Shown: piece after piece, positions 33,373-42,739 of the stretch
How positions within the stretch are numbered: position 1 is the stretch's first letter
Layout of the letters: each line of letters begins with the position of its first letter
Origin: Microtetraspora sp. NBRC 16547
GTDB lineage: Bacteria; Actinomycetota; Actinomycetes; Streptosporangiales; Streptosporangiaceae
Direction of reading: 5' to 3'
Assembly: GCF_030268965.1 (NCBI RefSeq)
Contig: NZ_BSSE01000002.1
Location: 496,001 to 560,000 of the forward strand
DNA length: 64,000 bases
The notes under the pieces: generated by a model
Database searches by the model: none
What the model saw: only the letters and a program-made list of their open reading frames with translations
What the model was told of the DNA's origin: nothing
Translations under genes and position numbers: made by a program

Positions 33373-34307
33373 GTGCGCACCACCTCGGAGACGATTTTCT
33401 GGAACTCGTCATATGTGCGGATGTAGTCGTCCGGGTCGTAATAGTGGGAGGCGAACACGAGGAGCACCGCGTCGGGCGAGTACCGGTACTGCGTGCCCCA
33501 GATCATGGCCGGCATGTGGACGCCTTGGCTGGAACGGTCCAAGGTGATCTCACGTCGGTTGCGGCCGTCGTCCAGGAGGACGCCGCAGGAGCCGCGCACG
33601 CAGATCAGAAACTGCTCGCAGTGCCGATGGGCGTGCTCTCCCCGGACTTCCCCGCCGGGCACGTTGGAGACGAGGAAATAGCGCTTGGGCACGAACGGGA
33701 GCTCACGCTCGAACTCTCCGACGGAGAGCTCGCCGCGCGGGTCCTTCATGACGCGCAACTCGTGCAGACTCGCGCCACCGACTCCAAGTCCCACCTTTCC
33801 CGGCGCGATGGAGTCGCCGCTCTGGAGGAGATGGTCCCTGTCGGCGACGTAGCCCTTGACTCGTGCGGGATTGCCCACCACGACCGCGTTCGGGGGAACC
33901 GAACGCGTCACGACCGCGCCCGCCCCCACCATCGCACCGCTGCCGATCTCCACGCCCGGCAGAATCGTGCTGTTCGCACCGATGGAGGCGCCGGAGCGGA
34001 CCACCGTGCGGACGAACCTTTCCGGATTGACCTTGCTGCGCGGGAATGGGTCGTTCGTGAACGTCGCGTTGGGGCCGATGAAAACGTCATCCTCGATCGT
34101 GATCCCGTCCCAGATCTGGACGCCGCACTTGACGGTCACGCGATCGCCCAGCACCACATCGTTCTCGACGAAGACGCCGTCGCAGATGTTGCACTCGGCC
34201 CCGATCCGCGCGCCTGGGAGCACGTGCGCGAAGGCCCAGACGCGGGTGCCCGCTCCGATGTCCGTGCTCTCACAGAGGGCCTGTGGGTGGACGAAGGTCT
34301 GTTTCAT
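33369..34307 (-). CDS. Fused sugar N-acetyltransferase and dTDP-6-deoxyhexose 3,4-ketoisomerase (FdtD/WxcM-like)
   Basis: Two enzymes are joined in one 312-aa chain. Residues 1-170 are a left-handed beta-helix acetyltransferase of hexapeptide repeats ([47 protein letters not shown]). Residues 180-312 are a cupin ketoisomerase of the FdtA/QdtA/WxcM family with the His cluster [10 protein letters not shown] (223-232) and the [13 protein letters not shown] tail. The isomerase acts on dTDP-4-keto-6-deoxyglucose. The acetyltransferase acts on the 3-amino sugar made by the neighbouring aminotransferase. The product is dTDP-Fuc3NAc or dTDP-Qui3NAc; I cannot separate the two by eye. The ATG at 34307 follows AGGAG. 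It overlaps both neighbours (ATGA and GTGA). Confidence 0.92.
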   Translation of the reverse strand: MKQTFVHPQALCESTDIGAGTRVWAFAHVLPGARIGAECNICDGVFVENDVVLGDRVTVKCGVQIWDGITIEDDVFIGPNATFTNDPFPRSKVNPERFVRTVVRSGASIGANSTILPGVEIGSGAMVGAGAVVTRSVPPNAVVVGNPARVKGYVADRDHLLQSGDSIAPGKVGLGVGGASLHELRVMKDPRGELSVGEFERELPFVPKRYFLVSNVPGGEVRGEHAHRHCEQFLICVRGSCGVLLDDGRNRREITLDRSSQGVHMPAMIWGTQYRYSPDAVLLVFASHYYDPDDYIRTYDEFQKIVSEVVRT

Positions 34308-35290
34308 GCACTCCTGCCGGTATAGAGAAGTTCGGAGACGGCTTCCGGAGCTCCGTCGAAGGAGCGGACGGTACGCACCAGGGCCAGGGGCCGCTTCTTC
34401 GTGTTCTCGTAGCTCCGCCACGCGTACGACCCGATGAAACCGAGCCCCAGGGTGTTCAGCGCCCCGAAGAAGGTGATGACCACGATCGTGGTCGTGTAGC
34501 CCGCCGCCGCGATCTGGCCGGTAAGTCTCATGACGACGACGAAGACGGCCAGAAGTGCGGCGACGACGCATCCGAGTGCTCCCAGGATCGTGAGGACGCG
34601 GATCGGCAGGTCCGTGAACGCGAATACGCTGTCCAGCAGATAGTTGATCTTCTTGCCGACCGTCCAGGCGCTCCTGCCGTGCGCTCGCGCGCGCCGCTGG
34701 TACGGCACCTCGCTCCGCCGGAAACCGAGCCAGTAGACGAGGCCGACGAGGGAGGTGTTCGCCTCCTCCATCCGCAGGAGCTCGTCCCTGATCCGCCGGT
34801 TGCACCCGAAGACGTCGACCCCGCCGGCCGGGATCTCGCGCACGATGAAACGCCGGTAGAAGCCCCAGAAGAGGTTCGCCGCCAGCCGCGACATCCCTGG
34901 ATCGTCACGCCCCTCCCGCACTCCGACCGCGATGTCGGCATCGCCGTACACGAGCTGGTCGAGAAATCTGAGCAGCAGGTCAGGCGGCTCCTGGAGGTCT
35001 GCGGCGATCGTGGCGAAGTAGTCGCCCTGGGCCGCGCGAAGACCGGTGCGGACGGCCGCGAACGCGCCGAAGTTGCGCGCGTGCAGGAGCAGTTGCGACC
35101 GGAACGGCGCCTGCGGCAGGGCCGTCTTGAGCAACTCGAAGCTGTCGTCCGGACTCCCGTCGACCACGAAGACGAACTCCATCGGCATGCCGTAGCGTTC
35201 AGCGACGATCGCGTTGATGGCGCTGAACTCCGCGATCAGCTGTGGCACGAACTCCGCGTTCCGATAGACGGGCACGATCACAGAGAACAC
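34304..35290 (-). CDS. DPM-like family 2 glycosyltransferase with two C-terminal helices
   Basis: The 328-aa protein has a GT-A domain: [38 protein letters not shown], and the DxD-type AADLQEPP. Two hydrophobic segments follow (about 240-265 and 275-300), as in GtrB/ArnC and bacterial DPM synthases. It probably moves a sugar from a nucleotide donor to undecaprenyl phosphate on the inner face, for the GtrA protein to flip. It overlaps the acetyltransferase/isomerase gene by ATGA. The donor could be the dTDP amino sugar made by this operon; that is inference. Confidence 0.92.
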   Translation of the reverse strand: MFSVIVPVYRNAEFVPQLIAEFSAINAIVAERYGMPMEFVFVVDGSPDDSFELLKTALPQAPFRSQLLLHARNFGAFAAVRTGLRAAQGDYFATIAADLQEPPDLLLRFLDQLVYGDADIAVGVREGRDDPGMSRLAANLFWGFYRRFIVREIPAGGVDVFGCNRRIRDELLRMEEANTSLVGLVYWLGFRRSEVPYQRRARAHGRSAWTVGKKINYLLDSVFAFTDLPIRVLTILGALGCVVAALLAVFVVVMRLTGQIAAAGYTTTIVVITFFGALNTLGLGFIGSYAWRSYENTKKRPLALVRTVRSFDGAPEAVSELLYTGRSA

Positions 35291-35294
35291 GGCG

Positions 35295-36419
35295 TCACCA
35301 GGTGTTGACGCGGGAGATCACTCGCGTGACCTCCTCGTCGGAGAGCTCGGAATGACACGGCAAGGTCACGATCGAGACCGACAGGTCATCGGTCACCGGG
35401 AGCGCGGCGGCCGGACCGCTGGGATCGGTCAGCGCGGGCTGGCGGTGGTCCGGGACCGGATAGTGCACATCCGTCTGAATCGCCGCCTCGGTGAGATGAG
35501 CGCGGAGCGCCTCCCTCTCAGCACTCACGACGACGTACAGATGAGCGACGTACTCCTCCTCGTGGACCGGAGGGCACTCCACCCGCGGGTTGCGGATCTC
35601 CTGCGAGTACCGCGTGGCGATGTCGCGGCGACGCCGGTTCCAGGCGTCGAGGAAGGGCAGCTTGGCCCGCAGAACCGCGGCCTGCATCTCGTCGAGGCGG
35701 CTGTTCCGCCCTCCTCTGACGCCGGCGTGATACCTCGACTCCCACCCGTACTGCCGCAGGCGTCTGACCTGCTGGGCGACGTCCGCACTGCCGGTCACCA
35801 CGGCGCCGCCGTCACCGAGCGCACCCAGGTTCTTCGTCGGATAGAAACTGAAACTCGCCGCGGCTCCGAAGGAGCCGGCACGCCGGCCGCCCCGGCGAGC
35901 GCCGTGGGCCTGCGCGCAGTCCTCGAACACGGGAACGCCGGCCGGGGCCGTGAGATCCAGGACCCCCTCCATGTCGTGCAGGAGCCCGAAGAGATGAGTG
36001 ACCACGACCGCGTCGAGTGTGCTCTCCGCGAGGATCTGCTTGAGGTGGGCGAGGTTCATCAGCTTCGTGTCACGGTCCACGTCGACGAAGACCGGTTCCG
36101 CGCCGAGCGCCATCAGGGCCGTCGTCGTGTAGAAGCCCGCGTTCGCGACCGTGGCCACGCGGCTTCCCCGGCCCACGCCGAGGGCGCGGAGCCCGAGCTC
36201 GATGGCCTCCGTTCCGTTGGCGACGCCGACGCAGTGGCCGACGCCGCAGTACTCGGCGAACTCCTGCTCGAAGGCTTCGACCTCCGCGCCCAGGACGTAC
36301 CAGCCGCTGCTCAGGACGCGCTCGACAGAAGTGCGCACGACCGTCTCCGTCGTGACCGCATGCCGGCGGAGGTCGTTCACCAGAATCGGGTCAGCCACAT
36401 CTGCCCTCGTGTTCTGCAT
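35295..36419 (-). CDS. DegT/DnrJ/EryC1 sugar aminotransferase (FdtB/QdtB-like)
   Basis: The 374-aa PLP enzyme has ANGTEAIELGLRALG, the cofactor Asp in VFEDCAQAHGA, the Schiff-base Lys196 in FYPTKNLGALGD, and YGWESRYH. With RfbA, RfbB and the fused isomerase/acetyltransferase beside it, it most likely places the 3-amino group on a dTDP-3-keto-6-deoxyhexose, giving Fuc3N or Qui3N. Only four bases separate it from the GT2 gene, so it heads the rfb-type operon. A 17-bp AGCAC-N7-GTGCT palindrome lies upstream at 36538-36554. Confidence 0.93.
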   Translation of the reverse strand: MQNTRADVADPILVNDLRRHAVTTETVVRTSVERVLSSGWYVLGAEVEAFEQEFAEYCGVGHCVGVANGTEAIELGLRALGVGRGSRVATVANAGFYTTTALMALGAEPVFVDVDRDTKLMNLAHLKQILAESTLDAVVVTHLFGLLHDMEGVLDLTAPAGVPVFEDCAQAHGARRGGRRAGSFGAAASFSFYPTKNLGALGDGGAVVTGSADVAQQVRRLRQYGWESRYHAGVRGGRNSRLDEMQAAVLRAKLPFLDAWNRRRRDIATRYSQEIRNPRVECPPVHEEEYVAHLYVVVSAEREALRAHLTEAAIQTDVHYPVPDHRQPALTDPSGPAAALPVTDDLSVSIVTLPCHSELSDEEVTRVISRVNTW

Positions 36420-36537
36420 ATGGAAAACTCCACGCGATCGCCTGCCCTGAAATGCTCAACGCGCCCCAGCCTATTGACCGCCACGCGAACGAGCATTCCG
36501 ACGCGACCTGCTGATGATTATTTTGCCGATGTTGTGG

Positions 36538-36554
36538 AGCACGATTAATGTGCT
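36538..36554. promoter_or_regulatory. Small palindrome ahead of the sugar aminotransferase gene
   Basis: agcac and gtgct arms flank gattaat in an AT-rich 166-bp spacer between the aminotransferase and the upstream membrane protein gene. It could be an operator or part of a promoter. No binder is known. Confidence 0.3.
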
Positions 36555-36585
36555 GATCGATGTCTCCATTTAGACCAGGAGGCGA

Positions 36586-38934
36586 TCAATGATCCGACCG
36601 AGAACTCGCACCGTCCCGCACCCGATAAACGACATAATCGCCGGTACGGAATCGAAGATCCGCGAATTTTCCGATTCCCGGTTCCGCCCCGGTGAGCCGT
36701 TCGTCGACGAAAAGCCAGCGCACTCCGTAGCGTTCACGCAAGGCCCCGATCGACGTCGCGGAAGGGGCCGAGAAGGCCGCCTCGTTCGCCGCGAATCTCC
36801 GCTCATCCCAGAACGGGAGATGGGTTACCGACTCCCCCGGCCGCCAGCGGTCCTGGCTCGTCGACGAGAAGGCCCACCCCTCGACCAGCACCCGCCGTTC
36901 GGACAATGCGGCCACCCAGAAGTGGCGGCTGTCGCAGGGAACCTCCCGCCCCCAGAGGCAATGCGCGTTCGTGGCGACGAGTTCGTCGGGATCCGAGTGT
37001 GCGCGCAACCACCGTCCGGCCGTCATGGCACCGGGCGGGACCACCTGAGCCTGCTCCGCCGCACCCGGTCCGCGCCCAGGCAGGTGGCTGAGGACGAACG
37101 CGTGCGCGTCGGCGAGCAGACCGATGCTCGCGGACATGACGATGAGGACGGCCGCCGCGCGAAGACGTCCCAAAGCCGCGATCGCAACGACCGCCACCAC
37201 GACGGCGATGACCAGCAGCACGACGTAGGGCCGGATCAGGGCGGCATCCGATTGGCCCGGGCGGAGCGGAACCCGGACTCCGCACAGGAGGGGGATCAGG
37301 TAGGCGGCGACCAGGCCTGCGCAGACGGCGGCGATCGTCGCCCGGCGGGAGAGGCCCGCACGCCGTACGACGGCGAAGATTCCGCAGACCGCCACGATCA
37401 CCAGATAGGGGTAGGCCCCCCAGAGGAAGAAGAGCTGGCTACGGGCGGGATGCCCCAGCAGCAGCGCCGTACCGAAACCCACCGCGCCGATGCCCAGCAT
37501 GAGGACCAGCGGGGGCCTGAGGAGCGATCGGGGGCGGCTCAGCAGCCCCAATATCCCCGACCAAGTGATCAGCAAGCCCAGCAGGCACACCATGGTCAGG
37601 GCGAGCAGCGAACCCGGCGGCGGCACCGCCAGTTCTCCCAGTCCGGTGAGTTCCCCCCAGGATGTCTGTACGAAGTACAAGGGCGCGACGATCACAGCCT
37701 CCCGAACACCGCCGAAGAGGACGAGTTGGGCATACAGGAAGCACCCCGTGGTGATCGCCAGCGCCGTGACGGTGGGCCTGGACGGCCGGCGCCGCCTGAC
37801 GATCTCCACCGCGGCCACCGCCAGCAGGCCCACCGCGAGCATCGGCACAAAGATCGCCTTGGCGCCCATGACCGCGAGGAGGAGGACACCCGTCAGAAGC
37901 GACTGGCGAAGGGCGTGCGCACGATGACGATAGGTGTCGATCAGCAGAAGCACGACCCCGGCGAACAGGAGGGCACCGAAGGTCTGGGTGGGGCTCGTCC
38001 ACGCGAGGTCGGGGATGCCTCCCCAGGTGAACGACCCGTTACTGCCGAGGTACAGGCTCGGTATCGCGACGAAGATCGAACCCACGACGGCGAGCGATGC
38101 CCCTCCCCACAAGCCGATGACGCGTCTCGCGGTCATCCCGATCAGGACGACGAGGGCCGCGAGCATGGGCAGCATGGCCAGACGGATCAGCAGCACCAAC
38201 GGCTCCAGGCCGGTGATCCAGCTCGCCGCGGCGAGGTGCGCGTAGACGAACCAGTGATAGAGCAGCGGCTCGCCGGCGACCATCGGAAGGGTGGGCGGCA
38301 TGTGGTGCTTCAGCTCGCCGATCAGGGCGAGATGGAAGGGGACGTCGTTCACGAACGTCCCCAGCCCCGGCCAGGTCAACGCATTCGGCCTGAAGTAGGT
38401 GGCCGCGCCCCAGGCCACCAGATAGCCGAAGGCGAGGGCGAGCGACCAGGAGTACCAGACAGGGGGCGTGCTGCGGCGGCACCCACCCCTCCAATGTCCG
38501 CGCAGCTTGGGGATGCCCAGGAAGAGGACATAGGTGGTGATCGGCCAGATCACTACGAGCAGCGGCATCCCGACAGCACGCGCACCGATGTAGCAGAACA
38601 CCTCCACCGCGTAACCGCACGTCAGGCCGAGGGCGATCTCCTCCGCCGCCGTACGGTCGCCGGCGTGCAGCGCCCGGACCCACAGCACCCCCGGCAAGGC
38701 GATCCCGAAGCCGACATAGGCGGCGAAGATGGCGACATCTCCGACGGAAACCCCGAAGAAGAGCACGGTTGCCACCGCGAAAGCCACCGCGAACGCCGCC
38801 GGCAGCAATCTCGCCGACTTCCCTGCCGTCGCGAGTCGCCGCCGATCAGTCTGGGCATTTTCCAGCGTCGCCTCGGCGACCCGCGAATGGGGCGGAGATT
38901 CGACCATGTGGCAAAGCCTGACGTCGGAAGACAC
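36586..38934 (-). CDS. Large polytopic membrane protein, GT-C-like, paralogue 2 of 3
   Basis: The 782-aa protein has the same plan as the genes at 24859 and 38995: about 13 hydrophobic segments, the loop PFHLALIGELKHHMPP then AGEPLLYHWFVYAHL, and a soluble C-terminal domain with ATNAHCLWG, PCDSRHFWV and GVRWLFVDERL. Two Cys in the C-terminal domain are shared by all three. A start further in (MVESPPHSRVA) is possible. It lies next to paralogue 3 in tandem, so gene duplication is likely. A lipid-linked sugar transfer or polymerisation role is inferred from the GT-C-like plan and the locus. Confidence 0.75.
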   Translation of the reverse strand: MSSDVRLCHMVESPPHSRVAEATLENAQTDRRRLATAGKSARLLPAAFAVAFAVATVLFFGVSVGDVAIFAAYVGFGIALPGVLWVRALHAGDRTAAEEIALGLTCGYAVEVFCYIGARAVGMPLLVVIWPITTYVLFLGIPKLRGHWRGGCRRSTPPVWYSWSLALAFGYLVAWGAATYFRPNALTWPGLGTFVNDVPFHLALIGELKHHMPPTLPMVAGEPLLYHWFVYAHLAAASWITGLEPLVLLIRLAMLPMLAALVVLIGMTARRVIGLWGGASLAVVGSIFVAIPSLYLGSNGSFTWGGIPDLAWTSPTQTFGALLFAGVVLLLIDTYRHRAHALRQSLLTGVLLLAVMGAKAIFVPMLAVGLLAVAAVEIVRRRRPSRPTVTALAITTGCFLYAQLVLFGGVREAVIVAPLYFVQTSWGELTGLGELAVPPPGSLLALTMVCLLGLLITWSGILGLLSRPRSLLRPPLVLMLGIGAVGFGTALLLGHPARSQLFFLWGAYPYLVIVAVCGIFAVVRRAGLSRRATIAAVCAGLVAAYLIPLLCGVRVPLRPGQSDAALIRPYVVLLVIAVVVAVVAIAALGRLRAAAVLIVMSASIGLLADAHAFVLSHLPGRGPGAAEQAQVVPPGAMTAGRWLRAHSDPDELVATNAHCLWGREVPCDSRHFWVAALSERRVLVEGWAFSSTSQDRWRPGESVTHLPFWDERRFAANEAAFSAPSATSIGALRERYGVRWLFVDERLTGAEPGIGKFADLRFRTGDYVVYRVRDGASSRSDH

Positions 38935-38994
38935 CGGAAGAGTTCGGGAACTCGCCGCCGGACATGTTCTTGCCGGGTTCTTTATGCATCCGCG

Positions 38995-41292
38995 TCACGC
39001 GAGGTGGTAGAGGGCGTAATCGCCGGAGCGGAACCGCAGTTCGGCGAAGTGGCCGAGCACGCCGGCCCGGGTCGCGTACCGCTCGTCGGCGAACAGCCAG
39101 CGCACCCCGTACCGGTCACGCAGTCGCCGGATCCCCTCACGCGACGGCGCGGTGAACGCCAGATCGTTCACCCGCAACCGCTCCCCGTCCCAGAACGGGA
39201 GATACTCAGTCGACTCCCCCGGCCGCCAGCGGCTCTGGCTCATGTCCGAGTACGCCCACCCCTCGGCCAGCACCCGCCGCTCCGTCAGCGCGGATACCCA
39301 GAACTGCCGAGTGTCGCAGGGACTCTCGTAGCCCCAGCGGCAGTGCACGTTCGTCGCCACCACCTCGTCGGGTGCGCTGTGCGCGCGCAACCACAGCGCC
39401 GCCTCCGTCAGGCCATGCGGGATGGCTTCCGGCGCTACCGGCGGTACCCCTTGGGGAATGCCCGGCGGGACTTCGCCCACAGTCGGTACGACCCGGGCCG
39501 ACCACGCCGCGGGCCAGCCCACAGCGGTGAACATGACGAGCGCGAAGGCCCAGGCACGCACGCCGGCCCTGGTGAGGAGCAAAACCACGATCAGCACCGC
39601 CGCGATGACGGTCAGGAGCAGGTAAGGCCGGTAGAGGATGCTCTCCGGCTGCCCGGGAGACAGCGGCGCCCTGACATCGCAGAGCATCCGCACCAGGTTC
39701 GCGCCGAACACCCCGGCGCTCACCGCGTACGCGATCGTGCGCGGAGAGACCGCCGCCCGGCGTACCACGGTCACGAGCCCGTAGGCCGCGACGATCATCA
39801 TGTACGGGTAGCCGGCGCCGAAGAAGTAGAGCTGGCCCGCGGCCGGGTGGCCGAGGAGCAGCACCGCGCCGACGCACGCGGCGCCCATGCCGAGCAGGAG
39901 CGTCACGGCAGGCCGCAGGAAGAGCCGCGGCCTGCGGAGCAGCCCGAGGACACCGCACCAGGTGACCGCGAGGCACAGCAGGTAGAGCGTGGTGATCCCG
40001 AGGACGGACGCGAAAGGCGCGACCGTGCCGGGATGGCCGGTCAGCTGCCCCCAGGTGTGTCGAAGCAGTGACAGGGGGTCGATCACCATCGCCTGCCGCG
40101 CACCGCCGAACAGCACGAACTGCGCGTAACCGGAACACGCGACGGTCACGCCGAGCATGGCGAGCACCGCCCACGGCGGACGGCGGTGCCTGATCGCCTG
40201 GACTCCCGCGACCACCGCGAGGCCCGCGGCGAGGGGAGGAAGATGGGTCGCCTTGGCCCCCATCACCGCAAGGGAGAACACGCCGAACAGGAGCCAGGCG
40301 CGCACGTCGCGCCGCCGGCCCTCGAACATGTCGACCAGCAGCAGCACGACAGGAGCGAAGAGGAGAGCCCCGAAGGTCTGGCTCGGGCTGGTCCAGGACT
40401 GGAAACCCCGCCAGGTGAAGACGCCGATGTTCATACCCAGGTAGAGGTTGGGAGCCGTCATGAACATGGTGCCGGCCAGCGCCACCAGAGCGCCCGCGAG
40501 CGAGCCGGTGACCCGCCTTCCGATCATGCCGAGCAGGATGACGATGGCCGCCATCATGGGGGCCATGCCGAGGCGGAACAGCAGGATCAGTGGGTCGATG
40601 CCGGTGATCCAGCTGGCGGCGGCGAAGTGGGCGTAGACGAACCAGTGGTAGAAGAGGGGCTCCCCGGCGACCACGGGCACCGTCGGCGGCAGATGATATT
40701 TCAGCTCACCGATCAGGGCCAGGTGGTAGGGCATGTCGATGTTCGAGGTGGCGAGCCCGGGCCAGGTCAGGGCGTTCTTGCTGAGAAAGGTCACCACGGC
40801 CAGCGCCAGCAGGTAGGTCATGGTCAGGGCGAGCGCCCATGACCACCACAGAGGGGCGGGCTGGTGGCGTGGGCGTCTCCAGTGCCTGCGCAGGCGCGGC
40901 AGCAGCAGGAACAGGGCATAGGTGGTGGCGGGCCAGGCCAGCGTCAGCAGGGGAAAGCCGATCGCGCGAGCGGCGAGGTAGGCGAAGACCTCCATGGCGT
41001 AGCCCAGGGCGAGCCCGAGGGCGATCTCCTCTGCCAGCGTACGGCGCCCGCTGTACAGGGCCCGGATCAGCAGCACGCCGGGAACGGTCAGGCACAGGAG
41101 GACGTAGGCGGTGAAGACGAGCAGGTCGCGCAGGGAGACGCCGTAGTAGAGCAGCACCGCGGCGGTGAGCGCCGTCACCGTGATGGCGGGGAGCCACCGC
41201 GACTTCAGAGGGTTCCTTATCGCCGGTCGGCGCACCCGCCCGAGCAGGCGCGGGTTCGACGCGGGACTCCGGACGGGCGAGCTCGTGTCCAT
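38995..41292 (-). CDS. Large polytopic membrane protein, GT-C-like, paralogue 3 of 3
   Basis: The product (765 aa from the ATG at 41292) has the same segment order as its two paralogues: DMPYHLALIGELKYHLPP, AGEPLFYHWFVYAHF, about 13 hydrophobic segments, then ATNVHCRWG, PCDTRQFWV and GVRWLFADERY at the C-terminus. AGGA lies eight bases before the ATG, so I prefer it to the longer frame. It sits 60 bases upstream of paralogue 2 and downstream of the flippase gene on the same strand. The function is unproven. The three proteins may handle different sugars or acceptors. Confidence 0.75.
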   Translation of the reverse strand: MDTSSPVRSPASNPRLLGRVRRPAIRNPLKSRWLPAITVTALTAAVLLYYGVSLRDLLVFTAYVLLCLTVPGVLLIRALYSGRRTLAEEIALGLALGYAMEVFAYLAARAIGFPLLTLAWPATTYALFLLLPRLRRHWRRPRHQPAPLWWSWALALTMTYLLALAVVTFLSKNALTWPGLATSNIDMPYHLALIGELKYHLPPTVPVVAGEPLFYHWFVYAHFAAASWITGIDPLILLFRLGMAPMMAAIVILLGMIGRRVTGSLAGALVALAGTMFMTAPNLYLGMNIGVFTWRGFQSWTSPSQTFGALLFAPVVLLLVDMFEGRRRDVRAWLLFGVFSLAVMGAKATHLPPLAAGLAVVAGVQAIRHRRPPWAVLAMLGVTVACSGYAQFVLFGGARQAMVIDPLSLLRHTWGQLTGHPGTVAPFASVLGITTLYLLCLAVTWCGVLGLLRRPRLFLRPAVTLLLGMGAACVGAVLLLGHPAAGQLYFFGAGYPYMMIVAAYGLVTVVRRAAVSPRTIAYAVSAGVFGANLVRMLCDVRAPLSPGQPESILYRPYLLLTVIAAVLIVVLLLTRAGVRAWAFALVMFTAVGWPAAWSARVVPTVGEVPPGIPQGVPPVAPEAIPHGLTEAALWLRAHSAPDEVVATNVHCRWGYESPCDTRQFWVSALTERRVLAEGWAYSDMSQSRWRPGESTEYLPFWDGERLRVNDLAFTAPSREGIRRLRDRYGVRWLFADERYATRAGVLGHFAELRFRSGDYALYHLA

Positions 41293-41374
41293 GAGGGCGA
41301 TCCTGACGAAGCGAAGGCCGGCCACCGGCCCCAACACACCCCGCCCGTGGTTTCCTTGCCGGCCTTTGTGATTG

Positions 41375-42739
41375 TCAAGGCCGTTGTGCGGGGACGCGCG
41401 TGGTCACCGTGGTCACCGTGGTCACGGAGGTCACACGGTCGGGGCGACGCGTGATGAGGCGTCCCATCGACATGATCCAGAAGCCGGTGCCGAGGACGGC
41501 GAGGGCCAGCGTCCCCCACGCGAAGGGAAGTGCCGTCGCCAAGGCTCCGGACGTCGTCCAGCCGGCGGCGAGCAGCGTTCCGACGAGCAGGGCCGCCTCG
41601 GTGCTGAGGTAGGCGAGCCGCCAGCCCGGCCTTCCCATTGCGAGGGGAAGGACATTGGACCAGCAGGCCACGCCCTTCACGCAGGCGGCGCCGAGCAGCA
41701 ACATCGCCACCGCGCCAGTGGCCGCGTATTCCGGTCCATAGGCCATGGCGATGATGGTGCCGATCACCGGAAGCGCGGCGGCGGCCGTCACCGCCCCGCC
41801 CGCCGCGAGCAGCAGCGTGGCGCGCTTGATGTCACGTTTGATGAGAGTCTCCCCGGCTCCCTGCGCGGCGGCCTGCGCGAGCCGTGGGTACAGCATCGCC
41901 GCGACCGGGACGGCCAGGTTGGCGTAGAAGCGCCCGGGAGCCATCGCGATCTTGAGGATGGTGACGAGGGGCGGGCCGCCGACAAGGCCCGCGACGGCGA
42001 GGATGCCGAAGTCGGAGATGCTCGCCACGCTCGTGCCGATCGAGGTCGACAGGGTGAACCGAAGAATCCCTGCGGGCAGCGGTGGGCTGCTGCCACCGCG
42101 CGCGCCCAGAGTCCGGGTCACCGCGCGCGACGCGAGCAGACAGAAGCCCGCCGCCATCAGCAGGGCGGCCGCCGCCTGACCGGCCAGATAGAGCAGCGGG
42201 CCGCCGACGAAGAGCCCGGCAAGGGACAATCCGAACGTAAGGAGCGCACCCTGCACACGCAGGAGTCCTGACGCGTTCAACCGGTCCGCCAGCGCGAACC
42301 CCGCGAACGCCGTGCCGTTCGGTGCCGTGGCGCCTCGCCAGACCACCGAGAGGGCGATCATGAGTGCCAGGCCGTCCGAGACGACGCCGAGGAACCATGC
42401 GCCCAGAACCGCTGCCAGGGCGGCCGTGGTCGCCGCCAGGCCGATCCCCGCGTCCAGGCGCAGGAGACGGAGGAACAGCGCGCTGCCACGGCCGCTGCGC
42501 CGCTGCTCCAGGGGGACGAACCGCTGCGCGGCGTTCTCCAGGCAGGGATCGCACAGGAGGAACCAGATGTTCGCGACGGACTGGGCGAAGATGACCTGCC
42601 CGGAGGTCTCGGTTCCGGTCACCCGGACGAGCGCGATCAGGCTGAGCGTGGGCAGCATGGCCTCGCCGATCCCGGCCGAGCTCAGCGATGTGAAGGTCCG
42701 CAGGTGTCGCCCACCCGGCAGCCGCTCCCTGAGATTCAC
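41375..42739 (-). CDS. Wzx-like polysaccharide flippase (MATE/MOP superfamily)
   Basis: The 454-aa protein has 12-14 hydrophobic segments and no large soluble domain, with the spacing of polysaccharide transporters (SSAGIGEAMLPTLSLIALVRV at the first helix). It would carry undecaprenyl-linked repeat units across the membrane. The GTG start at 42739 overlaps the stop of the upstream GT4 gene (GTGA). The C-terminal tail repeats VTTVTT, encoded by 9-bp units near 41399-41432. It is the only flippase-like gene seen in the locus apart from GtrA. Confidence 0.82.
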   Translation of the reverse strand: MNLRERLPGGRHLRTFTSLSSAGIGEAMLPTLSLIALVRVTGTETSGQVIFAQSVANIWFLLCDPCLENAAQRFVPLEQRRSGRGSALFLRLLRLDAGIGLAATTAALAAVLGAWFLGVVSDGLALMIALSVVWRGATAPNGTAFAGFALADRLNASGLLRVQGALLTFGLSLAGLFVGGPLLYLAGQAAAALLMAAGFCLLASRAVTRTLGARGGSSPPLPAGILRFTLSTSIGTSVASISDFGILAVAGLVGGPPLVTILKIAMAPGRFYANLAVPVAAMLYPRLAQAAAQGAGETLIKRDIKRATLLLAAGGAVTAAAALPVIGTIIAMAYGPEYAATGAVAMLLLGAACVKGVACWSNVLPLAMGRPGWRLAYLSTEAALLVGTLLAAGWTTSGALATALPFAWGTLALAVLGTGFWIMSMGRLITRRPDRVTSVTTVTTVTTRVPAQRP

